Of a stretch of 64,000 nt of DNA, positions 25,234 through 32,995 are shown one piece after another. The position numbers and the translations under genes are program-made. This stretch comes from JACDAN01 sp035707105 (GTDB lineage Bacteria; Actinomycetota; Thermoleophilia; Gaiellales; Gaiellaceae), in assembly GCA_035707105.1 (NCBI GenBank), contig DASSUI010000064.1, positions 1 to 64,000 of the forward strand. The letters are read 5' to 3'. Positions within the stretch are counted from its first letter, which is position 1. Every line of letters starts with the position of its first letter. The notes beneath the pieces were generated by a model. That model worked only from the letters and a program-made list of their open reading frames with translations, made no database searches and was not told where the DNA came from.

Positions 25234-26198
25234 TGTGCTCCCGGGTGGAAACAGGCCACCAGATGGTCGGGACGGATCAGGCGTAGCTCCGGGACCTGCG
25301 ACCAAGACAGCTCGTCCGCGCGCGGGCAGCGGTCGGCGAACGCGCAGTGCGCCGGAAGCTCCGCCAGCGACGGGACGCGACCGGGGATCTCCTGGAGACG
25401 CCGGTTGCGCTTCGCGCCGGCACGGGGGACCGCTCCGAGCAGGCCGATCGTGTACGGGTGCTGGGGGGAGGCGAACAGCTCCCGCACCGGCGCCTCCTCG
25501 GCCTTCCGCCCGGCGTACATGACGACGACGCGGTCGGCCAGGTCAGCCACGACGCCCAGGTTGTGGGTGATCAGGATGATCGCCGTCCCAAGCCGTTCTC
25601 GGAGCTCGCGCAGCAGGTCGAGGATGCCCGCCTGGATCGTGACGTCGAGCGCCGTCGTCGGCTCGTCGGCGATCAGGATCTTCGGGTCACAGGCGAGCGC
25701 CATGGCGATCACCACCCGCTGGCGCATCCCGCCCGAGAGCTGGTGCGGATACTCCTCTGCGCGGCGCCGCGGATCCGGGATGTGGACGAGGTCGAGCAGC
25801 TCGAACACGCGCCCGCGGGCGGCGCGCCGGGAGATGCTCAGGTGCTCGCGCAGCACCTCTTCGATCTGGTCGCCCACGCGGAACACGGGGTTGAGGGACG
25901 TCATCGGCTCCTGGAACACGAACGAGATCTCGCGACCGCGGATCTTTCGCAAGAGCGAGCGCGAGCCGCCGAGGAGCTCCGTTCCCTGGAATCGGATGCT
26001 GCCCGTCACACGCGCGGTCGGCGGGAGGAGACCCAGGATCGACAGGGCGGTCACGCTCTTGCCGCAGCCGGACTCACCGACGACGCCGAGGACCTGACGG
26101 GGCTCGAGGTCGAGCGACATCCGGTCGACGGCGTGGACCGTGCCTTCGTCGGCGGCGAACCGGACCGAGAGGTCCCGCACTTCGAGCAGCGGCTCCAT
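25230..26198 (-). CDS. oppD: Oligopeptide ABC importer ATPase (OppD type)
   Basis: 322 aa. Walker A GESGCGKS, signature LSGGMRQR, Walker B ILIADEPTTALD, C-terminal CAFADRCPRA motif. Its ATG shares one base with the OppC stop (TGATG). Confidence 0.93.
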   Translation of the reverse strand: MEPLLEVRDLSVRFAADEGTVHAVDRMSLDLEPRQVLGVVGESGCGKSVTALSILGLLPPTARVTGSIRFQGTELLGGSRSLLRKIRGREISFVFQEPMTSLNPVFRVGDQIEEVLREHLSISRRAARGRVFELLDLVHIPDPRRRAEEYPHQLSGGMRQRVVIAMALACDPKILIADEPTTALDVTIQAGILDLLRELRERLGTAIILITHNLGVVADLADRVVVMYAGRKAEEAPVRELFASPQHPYTIGLLGAVPRAGAKRNRRLQEIPGRVPSLAELPAHCAFADRCPRADELSWSQVPELRLIRPDHLVACFHPGAQ

Positions 26199-27073
26199 CA
26201 GCGCTGCGTCTTCGGGTCCAAGACGTCCCGGAGCCCGTCCCCGAGCAGGTTGAACGCGAGCGCCACCACGACGATCGCGAGCCCCGGATAGACGGCGAGG
26301 CTCGGCGCCTCGTTCAGGTACGGCTGCGCCGCGTTCAGCATCACGCCCCAGGACGGGGTCGGCGGCTGGACTCCCAGCCCGAGGAAGGAGAGGACTGCCT
26401 CGCCGATGATCGCGGCCGGGATCGTCAGCGTCGCCTGCACGAGGAGGGTGCTCGTCATGTTGGGGAGGATGTGCCGGCCGACGATCACCGCGTCGTTCGC
26501 GCCGTTCGCCACGGCCGCCCGGACGTAGTCTTCCTCCCGGAGTGCCAGCGCCTCCCCGCGCGCGATGCGGACGAGCGGCGGCACGGCGGCGATCCCGAGC
26601 GCGAGCGTCGCGTTGAGCAGCGATGGCCCGAAGATCGCCGCGAGCCCGACGGCGAGGATCAGGAACGGAAACGCGAGGAGGACGTCCGTGAGGCGAGCGA
26701 TCACCGTGTCGAGCCAGCCCCGGTAGTAGCCGGCGACGAGGCCGATCGGCACCGCGACCGCCATCGCGATCACCGTCGCGAAGAACCCGGCCTGGATCGA
26801 GGCCCGCGCGCCCCAGATCACGCGTGAGAACGTGTCCCGCCCGAGGTCGTCGGTCCCCATCAGGTGCTCGCGCGAGGGCGGGGCGAGGAGCGCGTCGAAG
26901 TCCGTTGCGTCGGGCGAGTACGGGGCGATCCACGGCGCAAGCAGTGCGCACGCGACACTGCCGACGACCACGGCGAGCGAGATGATCGCGGCCGGTCGTC
27001 GCAGGAATCGTCGGCGCAGGATGCGGCGGCGGTGGGCCCGCGCGCTGAGCGGTGTCGCCTCGACGTAGCTCAT
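26198..27073 (-). CDS. oppC: Oligopeptide ABC importer permease (OppC type)
   Basis: 291 aa. N-terminal helix, then the OppC-specific HLMGTDDLGRDTFSRVIWGAR segment and the EAA-type loop REEDYVRAAVANGANDAVIVGRHILPN. ATG at 27073 overlaps the OppB stop by four bases. Confidence 0.93.
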   Translation of the reverse strand: MSYVEATPLSARAHRRRILRRRFLRRPAAIISLAVVVGSVACALLAPWIAPYSPDATDFDALLAPPSREHLMGTDDLGRDTFSRVIWGARASIQAGFFATVIAMAVAVPIGLVAGYYRGWLDTVIARLTDVLLAFPFLILAVGLAAIFGPSLLNATLALGIAAVPPLVRIARGEALALREEDYVRAAVANGANDAVIVGRHILPNMTSTLLVQATLTIPAAIIGEAVLSFLGLGVQPPTPSWGVMLNAAQPYLNEAPSLAVYPGLAIVVVALAFNLLGDGLRDVLDPKTQR

Positions 27074-28023
27074 GCGGCGCCGCCACCGACGCGGATCCGT
27101 GGGTTGATCAGCGAGTAGGCGACGTCCACCAGGAGGTTGACGACGACGTACCCGACCGCGACGACGAGCACGACGCCCTGGAGCAGCGCATAGTCGCGCT
27201 GCGCGACCGCGTCCACGGTCAACCGCCCGAACCCGGCGATGCCGAAGATCTGCTCCGTCACCACGGCTCCCGAGATCAGCGCGCCGAGCTGGAGCCCGAT
27301 CACGGTCGTCACCGTGATGAGGCTGTTGCGGAGCGCGTGCTTCCCGACGACGGACCACTCGCTCAGCCCCTTCGCGCGCGCGGTCCGAACGTAGTCGGCG
27401 CCGAGGGACTCGAGCATCGCCGACCGCATCTGCCGCATCAGGACGGCGGACAGGCCGGTGCCGAGGACAATCGCCGGCATGAGCATGTGCTTCAGGTTCT
27501 CCACCGGGTCCTCGCGAAACGGCACGTACCCACTCGCTGGGAGCCAACCGAGATTGACGGCGAAGACCATGATCATCAGCAGCCCGAGCCAGAAATGCGG
27601 CACGGAGAGGCCGAGCAGGGCGACGGTCGTCGCCGCGTAGTCCGACGCCTTGCCGCGGCGAACAGCCGCGATCACACCGGCGCCGATGCCGATCACCGTC
27701 CCGATCAGGATCGCGAGGCCGGCGAGCTCGAGCGTCAGCGGGATGCGCGTGACGATCGTCTCTGCGACCGGAAGCCCTCTGGTGTCCGTCCCGAGGTCGC
27801 CCTGGAGCGCGAGCCCAACCCAGTTGACGTATTGGACGGGAAGGGGGTCGTCCAGCCCATACTTCTCGCGGATCGCCGCCAGGACCTCGGGATCGCGGTC
27901 CTCCGCCGCGTAGGCGAGCGCCGGATCCCCCGGAATGGCGCGCACGCCGGCGAAGACCAGCACGCTGGCGAGAAAGACGACGATCAGGGCGGCTCCGAGC
28001 TTGCGCAGGATGAAGACGCCCAT
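27070..28023 (-). CDS. oppB: Oligopeptide ABC importer permease (OppB type)
   Basis: 317 aa, MGVFILRKLGAALIVVF start, about six helices, EAA loop YVRTARAKGLSEWSVVGKHALRN. It lies 23 bp after the binding-protein gene and is coupled to OppC. Nothing unusual. Confidence 0.93.
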   Translation of the reverse strand: MGVFILRKLGAALIVVFLASVLVFAGVRAIPGDPALAYAAEDRDPEVLAAIREKYGLDDPLPVQYVNWVGLALQGDLGTDTRGLPVAETIVTRIPLTLELAGLAILIGTVIGIGAGVIAAVRRGKASDYAATTVALLGLSVPHFWLGLLMIMVFAVNLGWLPASGYVPFREDPVENLKHMLMPAIVLGTGLSAVLMRQMRSAMLESLGADYVRTARAKGLSEWSVVGKHALRNSLITVTTVIGLQLGALISGAVVTEQIFGIAGFGRLTVDAVAQRDYALLQGVVLVVAVGYVVVNLLVDVAYSLINPRIRVGGGAA

Positions 28024-28046
28024 GACCGTCGTCTCGGTTCCCTAGA

Positions 28047-29630
28047 TCACTTGTACTCGGCGAAGTAGGCCCGGATCAGCCCGTCGCCGTAGAGTCGCAC
28101 ACCTTTCACGTTCGCGGTCACGCCATGGCGGTTGACCGGGTGGTAGAGGTAGATCAGCGGCAGCTCGCTGCGGAGCACCCGGAACGCGGCGCTGTACAGC
28201 GTCTTCCGGGCTTTCAGCGTTGCCGCCTTCCGTGCGTTGTCCAGCAGCAGATCCATCCGCCCGGATCCCCAACCGAGGTTGTTGAGCGATCCCTTCGAGT
28301 GGACGAACTGGTAGATGTTGCCGTCGGGGTCGACGCGGCCCGACCAGCCGATCGCGAACGCGTCGTAGTTGCCCTGATCCTGCCGACGAAGCGCGGTCAC
28401 GAACTCGGTCGGCTGGAGATCGACCTGGAAGCCCGCTTCCCTCGCCATCGACTGGATCACCTGTCCGAGGCGCGCCGCGACCTGGTCGGTCCCGATCATC
28501 AGCCGGACGTGCACCGGCGTCGACATGCCTGTGCTCCGGATGAGCGAGCGGGCCCTCGAGAGGTTCCGACCCGGGCACTTGATCCTTGCGTCGTAGTAGG
28601 GACTTGCCGGCGGCACGGGCAGACATCCCGGCAGCACCGTCCCGCCGAAGACGACACGGTTGATCACCCGTCGGTCGAGTGAGAGCTCGAACGCCTGGCG
28701 GAGAGCCCGCCGGGACGCGAGCGGCGTCCCGACGTTCACGAACGGCTTGCCGATCCCGTTCTTGTTCCCGATGTTGATCGAGATGCCCTGGTAGCCGATC
28801 GAGGTCGCCTTGAGCACGCGCAGGCTCCTGTCGCGCTGGATCGCGGGCAGGTCGGTCGAGGCGATGCGGTCGAGCACGTTGATGTCGTGCGCGCGCAGGT
28901 TGGCGGCACGGGCACTCGTGTCCGTGATGATCCGGAAGACGATCCGGTTGAGCTTGACCTTGCTCCGCGCGTAGTAGAACTGGGACTTGTCGAGCACGAT
29001 CCGGTCGCCGGCGGTCCGGCTCGTGAACTTGAACGGGCCGACGCAGACCGGGTTCGAGGCGAACCGCGTGCCGAGCGCGTCGAGCTGCTTCGGCGACATG
29101 ATCATCCCCGCCCGGTCGGCGAGCTGGGCCGTCAGGGGCGAGTAGCGCGCGTTCAGGTTCAGGCGCACGGTGTAGTTGCCGACGACGTCGACCGACGTGA
29201 CCGGCGAGATCTCGCTGGCACGCGCTGACCCGGCGAGCGTCCTGTGGCGGTCGAGCGAGATCTTGACCGCCCGGGCGTTCAGCAGCGTCCCGTCGTTGAA
29301 TCGGATGCCGCGGCGGATCCTGATCGTCATCCGCCGCTTGTCGCCCGACAGCGTCGGCATCCCCGCGGCGAGCTGGGGAACGATCTGAAGCCTTGCGTTC
29401 AGGTCGTAGAGCTTCTCGCACATGTGCAGGAAGACCATGCGCCCGACGAAGGTCCGCGCCAGCGTCGGATCGAGCGCGTCGGGATCTTCGGCAAGGCCGA
29501 TCGTCAGCGTCCCGCCCGTCCGGTTTTCCGCGGCCACGGAGCTCCCCGCGCCGGTCGCGAGCAGCCCGACTGCCACGACAGCGAGCGCAACGAGCCCGCT
29601 CCGTGCGGGGCGGGTGCGAATCCTGTTCAT
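28047..29630 (-). CDS. oppA: Peptide/opine ABC substrate-binding protein (family 5)
   Basis: 527 aa, ATG at 29630 with ribosome site AGGAGGGG. Signal peptide without lipobox cysteine (LLATGAGSSVAAEN), so it is released or held by other means. SBP family 5 features: LTIGLAEDPDALDPTLARTF, RIRRGIRFNDGTLLNARAV, RALRQAFELSLDRRVINRVVF. It is the first gene of the Opp-ggt operon and delivers peptides, possibly gamma-glutamyl compounds, to OppBC. An extended -10 (TGG-TAGAGT) lies 55 bp upstream. Confidence 0.92.
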   Translation of the reverse strand: MNRIRTRPARSGLVALAVVAVGLLATGAGSSVAAENRTGGTLTIGLAEDPDALDPTLARTFVGRMVFLHMCEKLYDLNARLQIVPQLAAGMPTLSGDKRRMTIRIRRGIRFNDGTLLNARAVKISLDRHRTLAGSARASEISPVTSVDVVGNYTVRLNLNARYSPLTAQLADRAGMIMSPKQLDALGTRFASNPVCVGPFKFTSRTAGDRIVLDKSQFYYARSKVKLNRIVFRIITDTSARAANLRAHDINVLDRIASTDLPAIQRDRSLRVLKATSIGYQGISINIGNKNGIGKPFVNVGTPLASRRALRQAFELSLDRRVINRVVFGGTVLPGCLPVPPASPYYDARIKCPGRNLSRARSLIRSTGMSTPVHVRLMIGTDQVAARLGQVIQSMAREAGFQVDLQPTEFVTALRRQDQGNYDAFAIGWSGRVDPDGNIYQFVHSKGSLNNLGWGSGRMDLLLDNARKAATLKARKTLYSAAFRVLRSELPLIYLYHPVNRHGVTANVKGVRLYGDGLIRAYFAEYK

Positions 29631-29685
29631 CAGTCCCCTCCTGACTTTGGTGGCAGCTCCCTCCCGAAGGGCTGCGGCGGACGCG

Positions 29686-29716
29686 ACTCTACCACATGTG
29701 TATCCATTTTGAGCCT
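29686..29716 (-). promoter_or_regulatory. oppA promoter with a degenerate operator in the spacer
   Basis: On the minus strand an extended -10, TGG-TAGAGT, ends at 29686. The preceding spacer contains TGGATACA (29706-29699), seven of eight bases identical to the core of the perfect palindrome 21 bp away. The -35 is weak. Confidence 0.5.
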
Positions 29717-29730
29717 GATTGGATCCAATC
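29717..29730. promoter_or_regulatory. Palindromic GntR operator
   Basis: GATTGGATCCAATC is a perfect 14-bp palindrome. It falls between the -35 and -10 positions of the promoter for the TauE-like genes (-10 TAGAGT at 29736-29741). From memory, ATTGGATCCAAT is the operator of the FadR-type regulator VanR of Caulobacter. A FadR-type GntR gene lies in the operon driven from here, consistent with autoregulation. Confidence 0.7.
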
Positions 29731-29735
29731 CCTGA

Positions 29736-29750
29736 TAGAGTGATGCCGTG
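29736..29750 (+). promoter_or_regulatory. Leaderless promoter of the TauE-like/GntR operon
   Basis: TAGAGT at 29736-29741, then six bases, then the GTG start at 29748. Transcription would begin at or next to the GTG, and there is no ribosome site. The -10 is the same hexamer as that of the divergent oppA promoter. Confidence 0.55.
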
Positions 29751-30128
29751 GCCGTTGCCCTGTCGTCGCGTACGTACTACGGGCGTTTGGGGGCGATCGG
29801 ACTCGCCGGCGGCCTCTTCTCGGGCCTGCTCGGCGTCGGCGGGGGCGTCGTCATGGTGCCGCTGCTCGTCCTCCTGGGCGGCTTCGGTCAGCGGAACGCG
29901 CACGCCGTCTCGCTCGGCGCGATCATCCCGATCAGCGCCGCCGGCGTGCTGACCTTCGGCGTGGCCGGAGAGGTCCGGCCCGTGGAGGCGCTGGCTCTTG
30001 CCGTGGGCTCGATCGTCGGTGCCCAGGCGGGCGCACGGCTCCTGGCTCGAGCCGATGAACGGACGCTCAAGCTCGCCTTCGGCGTGTTCCTGCTGATCGT
30101 CGCGGCGCTCATGGCGGTGGCACGCTGA
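29748..30128 (+). CDS. Half-size TauE/SafE membrane protein, first half
   Basis: 126 aa with four hydrophobic segments and the family motif GLLGVGGGVVMVPLLVL near the N-terminus. Full TauE/SafE (sulfite/sulfoacetate exporter-type) proteins are about 250 aa and contain two such repeats. This gene encodes only one, and the next gene encodes another. Start GTG 29748; the stop TGA is overlapped by a CTG that begins the second half. The pair probably forms a heterodimer for export or import of a small anion. Confidence 0.8.
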   Translation: MAVALSSRTYYGRLGAIGLAGGLFSGLLGVGGGVVMVPLLVLLGGFGQRNAHAVSLGAIIPISAAGVLTFGVAGEVRPVEALALAVGSIVGAQAGARLLARADERTLKLAFGVFLLIVAALMAVAR

Positions 30129-30508
30129 CGACGGTCGTCCTTTTCATGGCGCTCGTCGGCGTCGGCGTCGCAACCGGCGTGCTCGCCGGCCTGCTCGGCG
30201 TCGGCGGAGGCATCCTGCTCGTTCCCTTCCTCGTACTCGCCGTCGGCGCGAGCCAGCACGAGGCTGAAGCGACGTCCCTGCTCGTGATCCTGCCGACCGC
30301 TCTCGCGGGAAGCCTGGCGCTCCGCCGCCGGGAGGTCGGCGACTTGCCGATCGCACTCGCGCTCGGCTCCGTCGGTGCCGTCGGCGCGGCGATGGGCGCC
30401 CTGCTCGCACTGTCCCTTCCGGCCGACGTTCTCAGGTCGGCCTTCGCGATCCTGCTCGCCGTGGTCGGGCTCCGCCTCGTCCATGACGCACGAGCGGAAC
30501 GGCCATGA
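30125..30508 (+). CDS. Half-size TauE/SafE membrane protein, second half
   Basis: 127 aa if started at CTG 30125, which overlaps the preceding TGA (CTGA) and gives MTTVVLFMALVGVGVATG. ATG 30146 is the conventional alternative, but it lies seven residues into the first helix. Contains GLLGVGGGILLVPFLVLAV, a second copy of the family motif, and four hydrophobic segments. Its length matches the first half, as expected for a duplicated unit kept as two polypeptides. Its stop overlaps the GntR ATG. Confidence 0.78.
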   Translation: MTTVVLFMALVGVGVATGVLAGLLGVGGGILLVPFLVLAVGASQHEAEATSLLVILPTALAGSLALRRREVGDLPIALALGSVGAVGAAMGALLALSLPADVLRSAFAILLAVVGLRLVHDARAERP

Positions 30509-31194
30509 GCACCGTCGAGCGGTTGGCCGGCGCCATCCAGGCACAGGTGTTGCGGGGCGACGTCCCGGTCGGAACCCGGCTTCGGCAGGAGGCGCTCGCC
30601 GAGGAGTTCGGCGTCAGCCGCACGCCCGTGCGCGAGGCCCTGCGTCAGCTTCAGGCCACCGGGCTGGTCGAGCTGCTGCCCAACCGGGGCGCGGTGGTCC
30701 GCGGACCGTCGGCCCGGGAGATCCGCGAGGCGTACGAAGTCCGCGCGGAGCTGGAGGGGCTCGCCGCCCGTCTCGCCGCCGAACGGATCAGCGACCGCGA
30801 TCTGGTACGACTGCGCGAGGCGCAGACGCTCTTCCGCAAGTCGGTGACGACGCTGATCGCACGCCGGGCGCGCCGAGCGGTGCCCTGGAAGGACGAGAGC
30901 GTCTGGGTGCAGGCGAACGATCTCTTCCACCAGGCGATCCTGGACGCCGCCGGGAACGGACGGTTGAACCACACGATCGCAGACCTGCACCGCAGCTTCC
31001 CCCGAGATCTCACGTGGACCGCCCTCTCCCAGAGCTCGAGGCTGCTCGAGGAGAACGTCGACCAGCACGACGCGATCCTCGAGGCGATCGAACGGCGGAA
31101 CCCCGAGGAGGCCCGCCGTCGGATGGTCGACCACGTACGCAGCGCCGGAGAGCTCGTAACACTGCACTTCGAGCAGGGGACGGAGACCGTCTAG
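30505..31194 (+). CDS. GntR-family regulator, FadR/FCD type
   Basis: 229 aa. N-terminal winged helix (LRQEALAEEFGVSRTPVREALRQLQATGLV), then an all-helical FCD ligand domain (YEVRAELEGLAARLAAE; metal-type His in FHQAIL, DQHDAILEAI and RRMVDHV). Coupled to the TauE-like pair by ATGA. It probably represses its own operon and oppA through the palindrome at 29717-29730; the ligand is likely an acid. Confidence 0.9.
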   Translation: MSTVERLAGAIQAQVLRGDVPVGTRLRQEALAEEFGVSRTPVREALRQLQATGLVELLPNRGAVVRGPSAREIREAYEVRAELEGLAARLAAERISDRDLVRLREAQTLFRKSVTTLIARRARRAVPWKDESVWVQANDLFHQAILDAAGNGRLNHTIADLHRSFPRDLTWTALSQSSRLLEENVDQHDAILEAIERRNPEEARRRMVDHVRSAGELVTLHFEQGTETV

Positions 31195-31209
31195 CCGTTC
31201 GAGAGGTGC

Positions 31210-31872
31210 CTAGGAGCCCACGCGGAGTCGCTCGAGCCCGTCGAGTATGAGGTCGAGCCCGAGCTCGTAGCCGTTCACCGCTTCCTGCTCCGGCGTAGGC
31301 TCGAAGTGCTGGAGGGCATGCTCGGTGAAGTGCGGATACTCCTGCGCGAAATCGCCGCGAGTGAAACGAGCGACGACGTCCTCGATCTGCTCCGCGTCGA
31401 CCGCACGGACGTTCAGGACCTGGGTTGCGTACCCGAGGATGTAGCCCTCGATGACGTGATACGCGTGGTAGGTCAGCTCCTTCGAGAAGCCTGCCTCGCG
31501 GAAGCAGCCGAGAAGCGAGTCGCCGTACCGCAACTGCCCGCGTCCCGGCTTCTGGCGCATCCCGAGCCCCACCACCCAGGGGTGGCGGAGGAGCGTTTCG
31601 TACGCAGAGATCGCGATCTCCCGGACCTGGGCCTTCCAGTCCGCCCCGGCCCGCGGAGAAGCGATCTCGGTCATGGCCGCATCGACGATTCCGTCGAGGA
31701 CCTCGTCCTTGTTCGCGACGTGGTTGTAGAGGGACATGGCTTTTACGCCCAGCTCGTCGGCGAGCTTCCGCATGCTGAGCGCCTCGATTCCGCCCTCGTC
31801 GACGAGTCGGAGCGCCGCGTCGATAACGCGGTCCCTCGACAGCGGCGTCCGAGGCTTCGTTCGTTCGGCCAT
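31210..31872 (-). CDS. TetR-family regulator
   Basis: 220 aa. N-terminal helix-turn-helix (DRVIDAALRLVDEGG, MRKLADELGVKAMSLYNHVANKDEVLDGI) and a C-terminal domain of the TetR class (YETLLRHPWVVGLG). ATG at 31872. Divergent from the quinone oxidoreductase-like gene, with inverted repeats in the 63-bp gap. It is the likely repressor of both. Confidence 0.92.
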   Translation of the reverse strand: MAERTKPRTPLSRDRVIDAALRLVDEGGIEALSMRKLADELGVKAMSLYNHVANKDEVLDGIVDAAMTEIASPRAGADWKAQVREIAISAYETLLRHPWVVGLGMRQKPGRGQLRYGDSLLGCFREAGFSKELTYHAYHVIEGYILGYATQVLNVRAVDAEQIEDVVARFTRGDFAQEYPHFTEHALQHFEPTPEQEAVNGYELGLDLILDGLERLRVGS

Positions 31873-31875
31873 CGC

Positions 31876-31928
31876 TTGACAAACTTACACTGTAAGGAAT
31901 ACCTTACGACGTATGCGTACAGCGTACG
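31876..31928. promoter_or_regulatory. TetR operator cluster and divergent promoter
   Basis: Three inverted repeats occur in 45 bp: CTTAC-act-GTAAG (31884-31896), GTAAGG-aata-CCTTAC (31892-31907) and CGTAC-agc-GTACG (31916-31928). A perfect -35, TTGACA, is at 31876-31881, with TACCTT as a possible -10 18 bp later inside the second repeat. Binding there would block RNA polymerase. Confidence 0.6.
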
Positions 31929-31935
31929 TCTGCCG

Positions 31936-32901
31936 ATGAAGGCGATCGCTCACGTCAGGTACGGGCGGCCGAGCAGCCTCGAGCTCCGCGACACCGACAT
32001 GCCCGAGCTCGCGGACGACGAGGTCCTCGTCCGTGTGCGCGCGTCCTCCGTGAATCCCGCCGACTGGTACGCCGTGACCGGCCTCCTTCCCGCCCGCTTC
32101 GGGAACGGCCTGCGCCGACCGAAGGCCACAGGCGTGGGCCGGGACCTCGCGGGCGTGGTCGAGGCCGTGGGGAAGGACGTCCACGGCCTGCAGTCGGGCG
32201 ACGAGGTGTTCGGCACGTCGGACTCCTCGTGGGCGCAGTACACGACGGCTCGGCCCGAGCGGCTCGCGCGCAAGCCGGCGGGAATCTCGTTCGAGGACGC
32301 AGCGGCCGTCCCGATCGCAGGGATCACGGCCCTCCAGGCCTTGCGCGACCACGGGCAGGTCCAGGCGGGTCAGAAGGTGCTGGTCAACGGCGCGGCCGGA
32401 GGGGTCGGCACCTTCTCGGTGCAGCTCGCCAAGACCTTCGGGGCCGACGTTACCGCGGTCTGCAGCACGGGCAAGGTCGATCTCGTCCGCTCGCTGGGAG
32501 CCGACCGGCTGATCGACTACACGCAGCAGGACTTCACACGGACTGCGGATCGTCACGACCTGATGCTCGACATCGCCGGCAGCCGCTCGTTCCTCGCATG
32601 CCGGCGGGTGCTGACGCCCGACGCGACCGTCGTGCTGGTCGGCGGGCCGATCACCTACCGCGGCCTCGGGCCGCTCCCGCACATGGCAGCGACGATCCTG
32701 AAGTCCAAGGGCCGAAGCCAGACGCTGAAGGTCTTTGTCGCCAAGATCAACACGGACGACCTCGAAATCCTGGCCGAGCTGCTCGAGGCGGGCCGGATCA
32801 AGGCCGTCATCGAGAGGACGTACCCGCTCGACGAGGCCGCCGACGCCCTCGCCCACCTAGGCGAGGGTCACGCGAAGGCGAAGCTCGTGCTCACGATCTG
32901 A
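31936..32901 (+). CDS. Zinc-independent quinone oxidoreductase-like reductase (MDR family)
   Basis: 321 aa, NADPH-dependent medium-chain reductase. GroES-like N-terminus (VRASSVNPADWYAVTG), Rossmann motif VNGAAGGVGTFSVQLAKTFGADVTAVCSTG. No structural zinc cysteines. The family reduces quinones or enones, often in oxidative or xenobiotic defence; the divergent TetR gene fits an inducible detoxification unit. ATG at 31936. Confidence 0.9.
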   Translation: MKAIAHVRYGRPSSLELRDTDMPELADDEVLVRVRASSVNPADWYAVTGLLPARFGNGLRRPKATGVGRDLAGVVEAVGKDVHGLQSGDEVFGTSDSSWAQYTTARPERLARKPAGISFEDAAAVPIAGITALQALRDHGQVQAGQKVLVNGAAGGVGTFSVQLAKTFGADVTAVCSTGKVDLVRSLGADRLIDYTQQDFTRTADRHDLMLDIAGSRSFLACRRVLTPDATVVLVGGPITYRGLGPLPHMAATILKSKGRSQTLKVFVAKINTDDLEILAELLEAGRIKAVIERTYPLDEAADALAHLGEGHAKAKLVLTI

Positions 32902-32913
32902 GCCGCGCGGAAG

Positions 32914-32955
32914 TGGAGCTAGCCGGACTCGAACCGGCGATCTCTCGAGTGCGAT
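32914..32955 (-). repeat. Partial tRNA-Ala copy (3' part), possible att-like repeat
   Basis: 27 bases (32914-32940) are identical to the 3' end of the intact tRNA-Ala at 34384-34410, covering the T-arm and 3' acceptor strand. Another 15 bases align without gaps with four mismatches through part of the anticodon loop. The 5' half of a tRNA is missing. Both copies have the same orientation and lie 1470 bp apart, with one gene between them. Confidence 0.85.
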
Positions 32956-32995
32956 AACAGAACGATGTCCGCTCGAGCAGATACGGCTTCCTGCG

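Noticed and set aside
29748..30508. Frameshifted single TauE/SafE gene
   Set aside because: Each half has a complete N-terminus, four helices and its own stop. The junction is a clean CTGA overlap, so two genes fit better.
32914..32986. A second functional tRNA downstream of the quinone oxidoreductase
   Set aside because: Only the T-arm and 3' acceptor strand match tRNA-Ala. No 5' acceptor strand or D-arm can be paired, so it is a fragment.
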